Notes under the pieces: generated by a model | Database searches by the model: none | The model's input: only the letters and a program-made list of their open reading frames with translations | What the model was told of the DNA's origin: nothing | Part shown: piece by piece, positions 9,210-16,090 of the stretch | Layout: each line of letters starts with the position of its first letter | Numbering within the stretch: the stretch's first letter is position 1 | Position numbers and translations under genes: made by a program | Origin: Sulfitobacter sp. SK012 | GTDB taxonomy: Bacteria; Pseudomonadota; Alphaproteobacteria; Rhodobacterales; Rhodobacteraceae | Assembly (NCBI RefSeq): GCF_003352085.1 | Contig: NZ_CP025804.1 | Span: forward strand, 3,906,001-3,970,000 | Direction: 5' to 3' | DNA: 64,000 nt

Positions 9210-9752
9210 CTAGAGCGAACGTTCCATGAAATAGACTTTGTCGCGCCACTCATCTGGAAATCCATTGGGGTGTGCTATCGGGACAAAACCGGCATTCTCA
9301 TACATTGCGCGCGCGTGCGTTAAGAATGTGGCAGATGAGTAGAATACACGCTGGTATCCGTCAGCGACCATCTGCTCAAACATGCCGTCTAGCAATTTGC
9401 GACCAAGACCATGACCTCGACTAGAGACACTCACAAACATTCGATGAAATTCCGCGATCCCCGGTTTTGCTTCGCCGTACATGACACATCCAGAGGGTTT
9501 CCCGTCCACCGAGGCAATAAGAATCCCGCCAAGCGGTCGCTTGTGAATGTCAGGCAAATTTTCGAGGGTCGCTTCGAATCCGATAGGGTTCATCGGATGG
9601 TCGTCACCCCTTGGCCAATCCGGCGGGTAGTTTTTCCAATGCCAGTCCAACCAATCTCGACACAGCGCACGTGCCACTTCGATGTCCTCTGCATTGCTCG
9701 CTAGCCGTACAGATATTTCCGTCATGTCAAAACACTCCACAAAGTTCACCAT
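9210..9752 (-). CDS. GNAT-family N-acetyltransferase
   Basis: A 180-residue protein of the GCN5-related acetyltransferase fold. The acetyl-CoA-binding motif A reads FHRMFVSVSSRGHGLGRKLL (about residues 104-123), with the expected R-x-x-G-x-G/A-type loop. It ends with YENAGFVPIAHP, the usual motif B helix and strand. The substrate is unknown. It stands alone between the IS110 transposase and a RidA-like gene flanked by repeats. Confidence 0.8.
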   Translation of the reverse strand: MVNFVECFDMTEISVRLASNAEDIEVARALCRDWLDWHWKNYPPDWPRGDDHPMNPIGFEATLENLPDIHKRPLGGILIASVDGKPSGCVMYGEAKPGIAEFHRMFVSVSSRGHGLGRKLLDGMFEQMVADGYQRVFYSSATFLTHARAMYENAGFVPIAHPNGFPDEWRDKVYFMERSL

Positions 9753-9839
9753 AAACCGTCACGTGAATGGAGAATTAAGTCAATTCAACTGGACGGCGGA
9801 AGCGGACATTGGTTGGCTAATAGTGAAGGGTAACTAAGT

Positions 9840-9960
9840 CCCGATTGCGGACCTCCACGCATGGCGCAGCGAAGGTCCGCAATCCGCCCTTTTAGTTGAA
9901 ATGTGCATGGTGCAGAAATTGGACCATATCACTCGCCGACCAATGTCGCGAACGGCCCAT
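9840..9960. repeat. Dispersed hairpin repeat copy upstream of the RidA-like gene
   Basis: Contains the perfect 8-bp inverted pair GCGGACCT (9847-9854) and AGGTCCGC (9873-9880), then GAAATGTGCATGGTGCAG. The segment 9905-9949 is repeated in the same orientation at 10594-10638 with about four mismatches in 45 bp. Related degenerate copies lie elsewhere in the window. No coding function was seen. Confidence 0.7.
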
Positions 9961-10068
9961 TGCGGACCTTCGTTCGTCTTGCGGTGAACGGCAACAAAGG
10001 GCCCACTGGAGACATTCATCCTCATTAGGTATAGCCTGTCAAAGCATAGATTGAACCGAGGACTAAGT

Positions 10069-10554
10069 ATGCCGACACCAGAAAGTAGATTGGAACAACT
10101 AGGTCTGAAATTGCCACAGCCGACTAAGCTGCCGGAGGGTTTACACTTACCATTTGAGTTTGTGAACATCAGAGGTGATCGCGCGCTTTTTTCGGGGCAT
10201 CCTAAGAGTGCAATGGATGGCAATATTGCGGGGCCCTTTGGAGTTGTGGGAGCCGACATCAAAACAGATCAAGGATATGTGGAAGCTCGCGAGGTGGCAT
10301 TGAGCGTGTTTGCGAACCTCAAAGCAGAAATTGGTGAGTTGTCTCGAATAATTGGGTGGGTCCGCGTTTTTGGAATGGTGACGTCTGCGCCAGGCTATTC
10401 GGAACAACATCTTGTGGTGAATGGATTTAGTGACCTTGTCATTGAGGTGTTCGGCCCAGACGTTGGTCGTCACGCGCGCTCTGCAATAGGTGTGTCCGTA
10501 TTGCCGCTTGGTTTCGCAATGGAAATTGAGGGCGAAGTATTGATCGCGCCGTGA
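10069..10554 (+). CDS. RidA/YjgF-family protein
   Basis: A 161-residue protein from the ATG at 10069, which has a GAGG element about ten bases upstream; a weaker start 18 bases earlier is possible. The sequence follows the YjgF/YER057c/UK114 pattern of the longer roseobacter type: an N-terminal RLEQLGLKLP, a central ALSVFANLKAEIGELSRIIGW helix and strand, then GFSDLVIEVFGPDVGRHARSA and a final ALPLGFAMEIE-like strand. The conserved Arg of RidA deaminases is represented by GRHARSAIGV. It may hydrolyse reactive enamine/imine intermediates. It lies between two copies of a 45-bp direct repeat. Confidence 0.8.
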   Translation: MPTPESRLEQLGLKLPQPTKLPEGLHLPFEFVNIRGDRALFSGHPKSAMDGNIAGPFGVVGADIKTDQGYVEAREVALSVFANLKAEIGELSRIIGWVRVFGMVTSAPGYSEQHLVVNGFSDLVIEVFGPDVGRHARSAIGVSVLPLGFAMEIEGEVLIAP

Positions 10555-10593
10555 ACTCTTAAGGTCGGATTTGTCCGCATTGCGGACCTCCAC

Positions 10594-10638
10594 GCATGGT
10601 GCAGAAATTGGGCCAAATCACTCGCCCACCAATGTCGC
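10594..10638. repeat. Second copy of the 45-bp direct repeat flanking the RidA-like gene
   Basis: Matches 9905-9949 over 45 bp with about four substitutions, both reading GCATGGTGCAGAAATTGG at the left and CCAATGTCGC at the right. It is preceded by TGCGGACCTCCACGCATG, which also matches 9846-9863. The two copies bracket the RidA-like gene. Confidence 0.8.
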
Positions 10639-10688
10639 TTCCGGCTCAAAGCGGACCTACATGACGTCCGCAGCAAATGGAGATTGAT

Positions 10689-10800
10689 ATGCGTCTTTTT
10701 GGAATCGCCCTTGGTCTTGCCGTCGCTCTTGCGGCTCCTGTGAACGCCCTCTCATTACCTTCAACGGTGAGCGGAGCTTCGATGTGGGCCGGTCATCAGG
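10689..10800 (+). pseudogene. 5' remnant of an exported-protein gene
   Basis: The ATG at 10689 (weak GGAG upstream) opens a frame beginning MRLFGIALGLAVALAAPVNA, a clear cleavable signal peptide. About 15 residues later the frame runs into sequence that is antisense to the 3' end of the NYN gene. The mature protein is therefore missing and only the signal-peptide start of an old secreted-protein gene remains. The family cannot be identified from so little. Confidence 0.4.
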
Positions 10801-10805
10801 GCGGT

Positions 10806-11387
10806 TCATGTGTCTACAGAACGCGGCTTTTTCACTTGTTCCCTGGCGGCGGAGACTTCACGCGGTGGACGGCCAATCACGTCCTTCAGCGCATCTAAGT
10901 CGATGAAGTTGTCAGCTTGTCTACGCAGATCATCTGAGATCATCGGCGGCTGGCTCCGCATTGTTGACACCACAGACACCCGAACGCCCTGCCGTTGCAG
11001 ACTTTCGACCAGCGGCCGGAAATCCCCATCGCCGGAGAAGAGGACGATGTGATCGACGCGCGGTGCTAATTCCATAGCATCCACGGCCAATTCGATGTCC
11101 ATGTTTCCTTTGACCTTACGCCGGCCCATGCTGTCAGTATATTCCTTGGCGGGCTTGGTCACCATGGTGAAGCCATTGTAGCCTAGCCAATCCGCAAGGG
11201 GGCGAAGGGCGGAGTACTCATCGTTTTCGATCAACGCGGTATAGTAAAGCGCACGGACCATTTTTCCACGACGCACAAATTCCTGCCGCAGAAGTTTATA
11301 GTCGATATCGAAACCAAGCGCCTTGGATGCGGAATAGAGGTTCCGTCCGTCAATGAACAACGCAAGCCGTTCGTCCTTATAAAACAA
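10806..11387 (-). CDS. NYN-domain (LabA/DUF88) ribonuclease-like protein
   Basis: A 193-residue protein. The start is read as TTG at 11387 because GGAAGGA lies six bases upstream and the family normally begins FYKDERLALFIDG; the longer open frame to 11549 adds an unrelated leader. The PIN-like NYN active-site acids are visible as FIDGRNL (about residues 10-16), VKGNMDIELAVDAM (about residues 98-111) and LFSGDGDFRPLVE (about residues 121-133). Such proteins are expected to be metal-dependent RNases. The C-terminal tail is basic and short. The IS21 remnant lies directly upstream. Confidence 0.85.
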   Translation of the reverse strand: MFYKDERLALFIDGRNLYSASKALGFDIDYKLLRQEFVRRGKMVRALYYTALIENDEYSALRPLADWLGYNGFTMVTKPAKEYTDSMGRRKVKGNMDIELAVDAMELAPRVDHIVLFSGDGDFRPLVESLQRQGVRVSVVSTMRSQPPMISDDLRRQADNFIDLDALKDVIGRPPREVSAAREQVKKPRSVDT

Positions 11388-11543
11388 GATTTGTCCTTCC
11401 CATATTCGATGGATGCACCAGTAGTTCCAGGGCACACCACCAAAACCCCGTAGGGTGGTAATATGACTGGGCTCGAAGCCTAGCACCGAAATAGACGTTT
11501 CAATGATACCGTAACCACTCTCTTCCCAGAATGGCACAGTGGG

Positions 11544-12082
11544 TGTCAATCCCGGAGTAAAATCGGTCAGCGTCCCGGAGAGAAATTGGCCAATTTGTCA
11601 GCTCCTTGGCTTCAGTTGGGTTTGTTCAGGCTGTGCGGTTTCGGCTTTGGTTCAGCCGATAGCTTTCACCATTCATCTCCAGGATATGGACGTGGTGTGT
11701 CAGGCGGTCGAGGATGGCACCCGTGAGGCGTTCTGATCCGAAGACCTCTGTCCATTCATCGAACGGCAGGTTGGATGTGATGATGATGGAGCCGCGTTCA
11801 TATCGTTGACTGATCACTTCGAACAGCAACTCGGCCCCGGTCTTGGAGAGTGGCACGAACCCAAGTTCGTCAATGATCAGCAAATCTTGGGCTGCTAGTT
11901 GTTTTTGGTGTCGTTGCAGTCGGCGTTCGTCAACTGCCTCGATCATTTCATGAACCAGTGCAGCGGCTGTGGTGAAACGTACCTTCAAGCCCTTTTGGCA
12001 AGCTGCCAGTCCAAGGCCGAGAGCAACATGTGTTTTACCGGTCCCACTTGGTCCTAGCGCGATAACGTTTTGACGCTTTGCG
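11544..12082 (-). mobile_element. IS21-family remnant (3' part with istB and one end)
   Basis: Contains the 3' two thirds of an istB gene and, beyond its stop, a putative terminus. The candidate end, TGTCAATCCCGGAGTAAAAT at 11544, is followed by two further similar GGTCAG/CCCGGAG and GGCCAATTTG blocks; IS21 ends usually carry such repeated blocks. The upstream istA gene, the other end and the 5' part of istB are absent. The break is near 12082, where an unrelated frame begins. Confidence 0.65.
11626..12082 (-). pseudogene. istB: IstB ATP-binding transposition helper, 5'-truncated
   Basis: Read from 12082 leftwards the frame gives AKRQNVIALGPSGTGKTHVA, containing the Walker A motif. It continues through LAAQDLLIIDELGFVPLS (Walker B) and ERGSIIITSNLPFDEWTEVF (sensor 1) to the C-terminal LTHHVHILEMNGESYRLNQS, all standard for IstB. 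About the first 85 residues expected of a roughly 250-residue IstB are missing, so the protein cannot be complete. A shorter in-frame ATG at 11988 would lack Walker A. Confidence 0.85.
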
Positions 12083-12391
12083 GTGTATCAAGAAAGCACC
12101 ATTGAGTTCGCTAGCTTCATCTTCGAACAACAGAAGGTGGCTTGCTATGGGTTACTCAACAACGCCGGTGGAAACACAACTGTACTCAACTTTCCAAGCG
12201 AGAGCGCCGCGGTCTCGTTTCAGATGGCCTTTCTTAACAATCGAAACTTCCAACTGATCCAAAATGATGCCCAGTTGATCTGCTTTGCAGACTACGAAAC
12301 CGTAATACACAGATCAGAAGATGATGCCCGCGTTCGGCACCTCAACTATAGCCGCGACTTCATGATGGGCACGCTTGCACACATTTCATAG
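12083..12391 (+). pseudogene. 3' fragment of an unrecognised gene, cut by the IS21 remnant
   Basis: A 102-residue open frame from a GTG at 12083, exactly where IstB similarity ends, with no ribosome-binding site. It contains QKVACYGLLNNAGGNTTVLN and a long Asn/Phe-rich stretch with normal amino-acid composition. The abrupt beginning at the IS junction suggests that the 5' part was lost. I do not recognise the family. Confidence 0.35.
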
Positions 12392-12601
12392 CGAAAGATC
12401 GGCCTTTTCCAACATGCAAGCGGCGCGCTTCGAGCGTCTTTCGCTTGATCCTTTACCAACAGGTTGTGACGATCCGCTTCCCGGTAACGTTGGAACTGGA
12501 AGCAGATCCATTTCTGCCTGATGCTTGTGCATAAAGGGCCGAATGTGCCAGAAAACTGGACGATTGGAGCTTTCAGTGCTGCGGCGCGGCAAATGATCTT
12601 G

Positions 12602-12612
12602 CTGCATCGCAG
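12602..12612 (+). promoter_or_regulatory. CTGC-N3-GCAG box upstream of sRNA cluster 1
   Basis: The palindrome CTGCATCGCAG lies about 30 bp before the first hairpin of the cluster. The same 11-mer occurs at 15943-15953 upstream of the phasin-like gene, where it fits a PhaR-type TGC-rich operator. CTTG (12598-12601) also lies 17 bases before TCCGTAT, a spacing compatible with an alphaproteobacterial RpoH-type promoter; this is inference. Confidence 0.4.
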
Positions 12613-12639
12613 CAATACTCCGTATCAAAGGGATATAGA

Positions 12640-12822
12640 ACTTGTGTCGGCTTTCCATCTCCTCCCAGAGATGCTGACACGCAACGGTGACGGGCGTTTT
12701 CCTCCTCCCGAGGGCGCGTTGCCAACCGAAAAGGCTTATCGCAGGTTTCTGCGGTTAGTATTAGTTAGTACTAGTATTACTAGCGGTGCCCTCCCTTCCG
12801 AGGTCACCGCCTTTTTTTTGTC
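12640..12822 (+). ncRNA. Candidate cuckoo/CcsR-like sRNA cluster 1 (CCTCCTCCC hairpins)
   Basis: Three consecutive hairpins. The first (12644-12680) pairs GTGTC with GACAC around a CTCCTCCC loop. The second (about 12686-12725) pairs GGTGACG with CGTTGCC around CCTCCTCCC. The third (12783-12810) has the stem GCGGTG/CACCGC around CCCTCCCTTCC and is followed by eight Ts. Anti-Shine-Dalgarno CCUCCUCCC loops in small tandem hairpins are the mark of the cuckoo RNA family (CcsR1-4 of Rhodobacter sphaeroides). No DUF1127 gene was found immediately upstream, so this would be an orphan locus. Confidence 0.6.
12783..12820 (+). terminator. Rho-independent terminator of sRNA cluster 1
   Basis: Stem GCGGTG/CACCGC extended by CCT/AGG across one mismatch, followed directly by a run of eight Ts. 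Confidence 0.75.
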
Positions 12823-13147
12823 TAAATCATTTGACATGTACGTGTGCCTTGCTCCAACGAACCCATGAATGTCAGGGATTCAATGCGGCGACTGGTTCAC
12901 AGATTTGGTCGAAGCGCGGAAGCAAATCTCTCTGCACGTGCATCAGGCGGTTTTGTCCCGCACAGCAGTCATTGGAAGCGGCCGCAGCGAATGGCTGCTA
13001 TGGACAAAGCGGTCGTCAGATCGAAGCGCAGCATAAAGTTCATTTGGCGATAGCGGACCTTAGGAAGTCTATTCATCGCTGCAATGCAGCTGCCCCAAAA
13101 CGGGCATTGATAATTTGCGCAGCATTTCAGCTCATCGTGCTAAACAC
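12823..13147. repeat. Spacer with a dispersed-repeat copy
   Basis: No gene supported. The stretch 12950-13070 (GGCCGCAGCGAATGGCTGCT, GAAGCGCAGCATAAAGTTCA, GATAGCGGACCTTAGG) belongs to the degenerate dispersed repeat. The overlapping small frames here have no family signal. Confidence 0.4.
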
Positions 13148-14512
13148 TTATTTTCGGTATTCTTGCAGACCAAGCTCTCCCCACATCCAACCAAAATCGT
13201 ACTCTTCTATTGCGTCATTGTGATGCTTTGCGCTGTTGTTCTCGAGCGTCTTAAGCCAGTCGATCACTTTCGCACGTCCAGCCTTGCTCCGCACCGCTTG
13301 GTGGGGTGATTTTCCGCCCAACGCTGGTATCGGTGCATCAAGTGTTTCGCGATAGTGCTGGTCCATATGGTCCTGAACAATCTGCTTTACAATCTCTGGT
13401 GGGACTTCGTCAGCATCTTCAAGACCTCGTTCGTCCTGCTCCTCAGACATCATCTGTTCAACAGTACGGATTGTGGTCAAAGGCTGCTTTAAGTGTTCGC
13501 CGGATGCTTTCACCACCAGGTCGCGCACCCTGTCGGCGCGTTTGGATGAATTCACATTGATAAGCAGGGATTTACCCTTGAGTTCTAAATGGCCTAACAC
13601 CGTGCGGCCTTCGGCGCGTGAATCCAACATCAGACTATCGCCTAGCATTGGAGGGTTACCTCCGTGTGGCGCAAGCCAAGTCCAACAACGCGCCCCATCT
13701 GGAACAAAGCCATTGACCTGGTTCAAGCAAGCGGAAATTTCTTTCTGCCTTACGCCTGTCGCAAACGGAAATCTCAGATCATGAAACATGATGTCATCAC
13801 CATCTGCGTTGGTGAATTCTGGCATGTCCTCAGAAAGCGCCCGAGGTAAGGCAGTAAAAAGCCAAGCGTTGGTGAAGATAGGCGCACATTTCAAAAGTTG
13901 GCTCGTCGTGAGTGTCAGCTCAGTGTCTTCGTCGAGGTTCAACACAGCGATCAAACCATCAAACAAAAAGGCCACAGCCTCCGCAGAAAAGGCCAAGAGC
14001 GCGCCCGAAATCACATGGGTATCGTTTTCGGAAATAACACGAACGACAATCCGGTCCCACTGCTTCAAGGACTGAGTTGCCGAACCTTCAAACACCGTGA
14101 CAAGCCTGTTGTCTCTAAGCAAATCCTTCAGCACCATAGACTTTCCGGGCTTCACCTCACCGACTTCGTAAAGACTGACTGGGGTATCTCTCAGGGCTGC
14201 AAAGTATTCACGATTGGCGGCTGTTTCGGTCCATCCGAGCCGCTTGAGATAAAGGTCGACAATGTTACCGCCCTCATACCGGCGGCTCAGAAAATCCTCA
14301 AAACCGCATCCCCACAACACGCCGGGCCAAGGCTCGCCTAACACTTCGGGCAGATCATCATGATCGAGGTCAAATTCCTCAAGCGCAGGCATCAAATGCT
14401 CTGCCACGACTTCTTGCAAGCTCCCAAACCAAAGATCATTCTGACTGATGAAGGTCAGTAAATCCGAGATGTCATTTCGCACGCCAGCTCTCCAAATTTT
14501 TGCCGAAATCAA
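13148..14512 (-). CDS. 454-residue protein with C-terminal MbcA/ParS/Xre toxin-binding (DUF2384) domain
   Basis: The last about 75 residues (LDAPIPALGGKSPHQAVRSK and on to VIDWLKTLEN) match the DUF2384 domain by which MbcA/ParS/Xre-type antitoxins hold RES toxins. The first about 370 residues form an uncharacterised region without a DNA-binding helix-turn-helix, metal-binding Cys cluster or transmembrane segment that I can see. It contains CWTWLAPHGG and LGHLELKGKSLLINVNSSKR. True antitoxins of this class are about 120-160 residues, and no RES toxin gene lies next to it. It is therefore more likely a large housekeeping-like protein that reuses the domain. No operon partner is visible. Confidence 0.6.
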   Translation of the reverse strand: MISAKIWRAGVRNDISDLLTFISQNDLWFGSLQEVVAEHLMPALEEFDLDHDDLPEVLGEPWPGVLWGCGFEDFLSRRYEGGNIVDLYLKRLGWTETAANREYFAALRDTPVSLYEVGEVKPGKSMVLKDLLRDNRLVTVFEGSATQSLKQWDRIVVRVISENDTHVISGALLAFSAEAVAFLFDGLIAVLNLDEDTELTLTTSQLLKCAPIFTNAWLFTALPRALSEDMPEFTNADGDDIMFHDLRFPFATGVRQKEISACLNQVNGFVPDGARCWTWLAPHGGNPPMLGDSLMLDSRAEGRTVLGHLELKGKSLLINVNSSKRADRVRDLVVKASGEHLKQPLTTIRTVEQMMSEEQDERGLEDADEVPPEIVKQIVQDHMDQHYRETLDAPIPALGGKSPHQAVRSKAGRAKVIDWLKTLENNSAKHHNDAIEEYDFGWMWGELGLQEYRK

Positions 14513-15023
14513 CGCAATTCATAGTGGATCTGCGAACTGGTGTCAGCACATGGGGGCGCTGATTTGAAAGCAGTCACAACTACAAAGGCACTCTGTTTAC
14601 AGGAAAGCTGTTTCTAGAATGAAAAAAATAGGTCCTTTATGATGCCAAATTCACTCTATCGGTCATTCAAAGGTTCCCTCAGACACATGATCCATGTGAT
14701 CGAATTACCACTTCAAGAAAAGTTAAGCTTCTGAAAGGGTTGACGAATTTACACGTTTTTTCGAACCAGAGTTCCTTTTCCGTTCAATTCTTGAGCAACA
14801 GACATCAATTGTCGGGCAACAGCCTCGGTCAAATTGGTTAACCGCCTCGCGCGTTGGCAAGGTGCCCAAATTTGCACCGCTCACAGCCATGCGAATGCTG
14901 CATAGCGGCATTCCTATATCGCCCATTGTGCAGGTGCAGCATTTCCCTATCTTCCAATCAAGCAGTGACGTTAGCGCTATCGTTATAACGCCGAGCGCAC
15001 CAGCGAGCACAGGAGTACGAGAA
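14513..15023. promoter_or_regulatory. Long 5' region of the DUF1127 operon
   Basis: About 510 bases without a convincing gene. Near its 3' end, TTGTGCAGGTGCAGCATTTC is followed by CCTATCTT (about 14924-14950). That combines a TGC-rich element with a -10-like CTATCT at a spacing of 17 bases from TTG, as in RpoH-type promoters of Rhodobacteraceae. DUF1127/cuckoo operons are RpoHI/RpoHII-controlled in R. sphaeroides, so a stress promoter is expected here; the assignment is inference. Confidence 0.35.
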
Positions 15024-15248
15024 ATGGTATACGCAGCAAACTTCTTTCATCCCGGAAATTGGCTTCGCGATTGGTTTGAAGCCAACAGAGCTACAGCAAC
15101 AGAACGCCGTGCCCGGCGCAGCGCTTATGTTCAGACCCTACACGCCCTTCAGTCCATGCCTGACAGTGACCTTGCCGACATCGGAATCTCTCGATTGTCG
15201 ATCAAGGACGTCGCACACGAAGCCGCATATGGCGGTGCGCGTCCATAG
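15024..15248 (+). CDS. DUF1127 small protein (CcaF1-like), first of two
   Basis: A 74-residue protein starting at the ATG at 15024, with AGGAG at 15011-15015. The C-terminal half has the DUF1127 pattern: a helix LHALQSMPDSDLADIGISR and then SIKDVAHEAAYG. The region before it is Arg-rich (RATATERRARRSAYVQ). Small arginine-rich DUF1127 proteins bind RNA in several alphaproteobacteria; CcaF1 of R. sphaeroides is encoded directly upstream of the CcsR sRNAs. Here the gene likewise precedes CCTCCTCCC hairpins. It lies 82 bp before a second DUF1127-like gene and is probably co-transcribed with it. Confidence 0.8.
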   Translation: MVYAANFFHPGNWLRDWFEANRATATERRARRSAYVQTLHALQSMPDSDLADIGISRLSIKDVAHEAAYGGARP

Positions 15249-15330
15249 AGTGCTGAACCAACCAACATGATGATGTCGCACTCGAATTATTCCGAGTTCG
15301 CAACAGAAAAACCGATAAAGGACGAACCCA

Positions 15331-15597
15331 ATGAAAACTCATGTCAATGCCGTTGGTACTCCGAACCTCTGGCCGCAGTTGCAGCGCTCCATACTCCGAG
15401 TCGCATCGGTCTGTAAGGGGTACGCTTCTAAGGTTTACAGTGGCTTTGCTAATTTTGTGACAAATCTTCAGATCGGAAGAATGGAGTCTGTCCTGCGCAA
15501 AATGTCTGATCAAGAGCTGGCGCAGATTGGGATCACACAAAGTGAGATCAAGCGTCATGCGAGATTTCTGGTCACTTACGAATCCGACAGAACTTGA
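15331..15597 (+). CDS. DUF1127-like small protein with extended N-terminus, second of two
   Basis: An 88-residue protein starting at the ATG at 15331, with AAGGA at 15318-15322. Residues about 51-80 (MESVLRKMSDQELAQIGITQ then SEIKRHARFLV) match the DUF1127 core. The first 50 residues (WPQLQRSILRVASVCKGYAS region) are hydrophobic and basic, unlike the Arg-rich leader of its neighbour. It ends 5 bp before a perfect 10-bp hairpin and the CCTCCTCCC cluster, so protein and RNAs probably come from one transcript by processing, as for CcaF1-CcsR. Confidence 0.75.
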   Translation: MKTHVNAVGTPNLWPQLQRSILRVASVCKGYASKVYSGFANFVTNLQIGRMESVLRKMSDQELAQIGITQSEIKRHARFLVTYESDRT

Positions 15598-15602
15598 GAA
15601 AT

Positions 15603-15629
15603 GGATTGTGCGCCACGCTCGCACAATCC
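15603..15629 (+). promoter_or_regulatory. Perfect hairpin between the second DUF1127 gene and the sRNA cluster
   Basis: GGATTGTGCG and CGCACAATCC form a perfect 10-bp stem with a 7-base loop, without a T run. A second stem follows at 15641-15663 (ATGCTGCC/GGCGGCAT with one wobble). They could act as processing or attenuation signals separating the mRNA from the sRNAs; this is inference. Confidence 0.55.
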
Positions 15630-15669
15630 TCACGGCACCGATGCTGCCCCACAGAGGCGGCATTGAGAG

Positions 15670-15791
15670 GTGTCAGGGCTCGCTCCTCCCAGAGTTTGCC
15701 TGACGCCGAACCTTAACGGCCCTTCCTCCCGGAACCCGTTATTCTGAGGTCAGCATCCTCACCTCCTCCCGAGGATGCTGACCCTTTTTTC
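15670..15791 (+). ncRNA. Candidate cuckoo/CcsR-like sRNA cluster 2 (three CCTCC-loop hairpins)
   Basis: Hairpin a (15672-15704) pairs GTCAGG with CCTGAC around GCTCCTCCC. Hairpin b (15715-15740) pairs AACGG with CCGTT around CTTCCTCCC. Hairpin c (15748-15783) pairs GGTCAGCATCCTC with GAGGATGCTGACC, a perfect 13-bp stem, around ACCTCCTCCC, and is followed by TTTTTT. The array lies right behind two DUF1127 genes. Known biology of the family: Hfq-dependent, RpoH-induced sRNAs with CCUCCUCCC loops that act on C1 metabolism and oxidative-stress targets. Confidence 0.78.
15748..15790 (+). terminator. Terminator of the DUF1127/sRNA transcript
   Basis: A perfect 13-bp stem with the anti-SD motif in its loop, followed by CC and six Ts. 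The same structure doubles as the last sRNA hairpin. Confidence 0.85.
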
Positions 15792-15942
15792 TCTCGAATG
15801 ACTGTGCCTTTGATGGATTGGGATCTGAATCCCTGACAGGAAAAACTTTCTTTTTCCTGCGGAAGTTGATCTCGATTGCCAAACCTTGCACCTTGGGTGA
15901 CGACTCGTCCGAAACTATCATTACTCGTATTTGGTAGAGTTG

Positions 15943-15980
15943 CTGCATCGCAGCGTTTTCTTGCTGCGACTGCACAATAA
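15943..15980 (+). promoter_or_regulatory. PhaR-type TGC-rich operator upstream of the phasin-like gene
   Basis: Two TGC-rich palindromic elements lie side by side: CTGCATCGCAG (15943-15953) and TTGCTGCGACTGCACAATAA (15961-15980). PhaR repressors of Rhodobacter and Paracoccus bind TGC-rich/CTGC-N3-4-GCAG sequences in front of phasin genes. The boxes lie 111-148 bp before the start of the lysine/alanine-rich phasin-like protein, so PHB-dependent control is likely. Confidence 0.6.
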
Positions 15981-16090
15981 GTGATGTATAGTGCCAAGGA
16001 CTCGCCGTTGCTTAGCACTTGGTAAAGCATGTTTGTGCGAGGTCAGGGCACTATTTGCCCGTTTGTATCGAACTCAATTCGGAGCAACCA

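Noticed and set aside
14723..15010. A 95-residue minus-strand frame before the DUF1127 genes
   Set aside because: Although its start looks like a membrane helix, it lies over the probable stress promoter, has many Cys without pattern and no ribosome-binding site.
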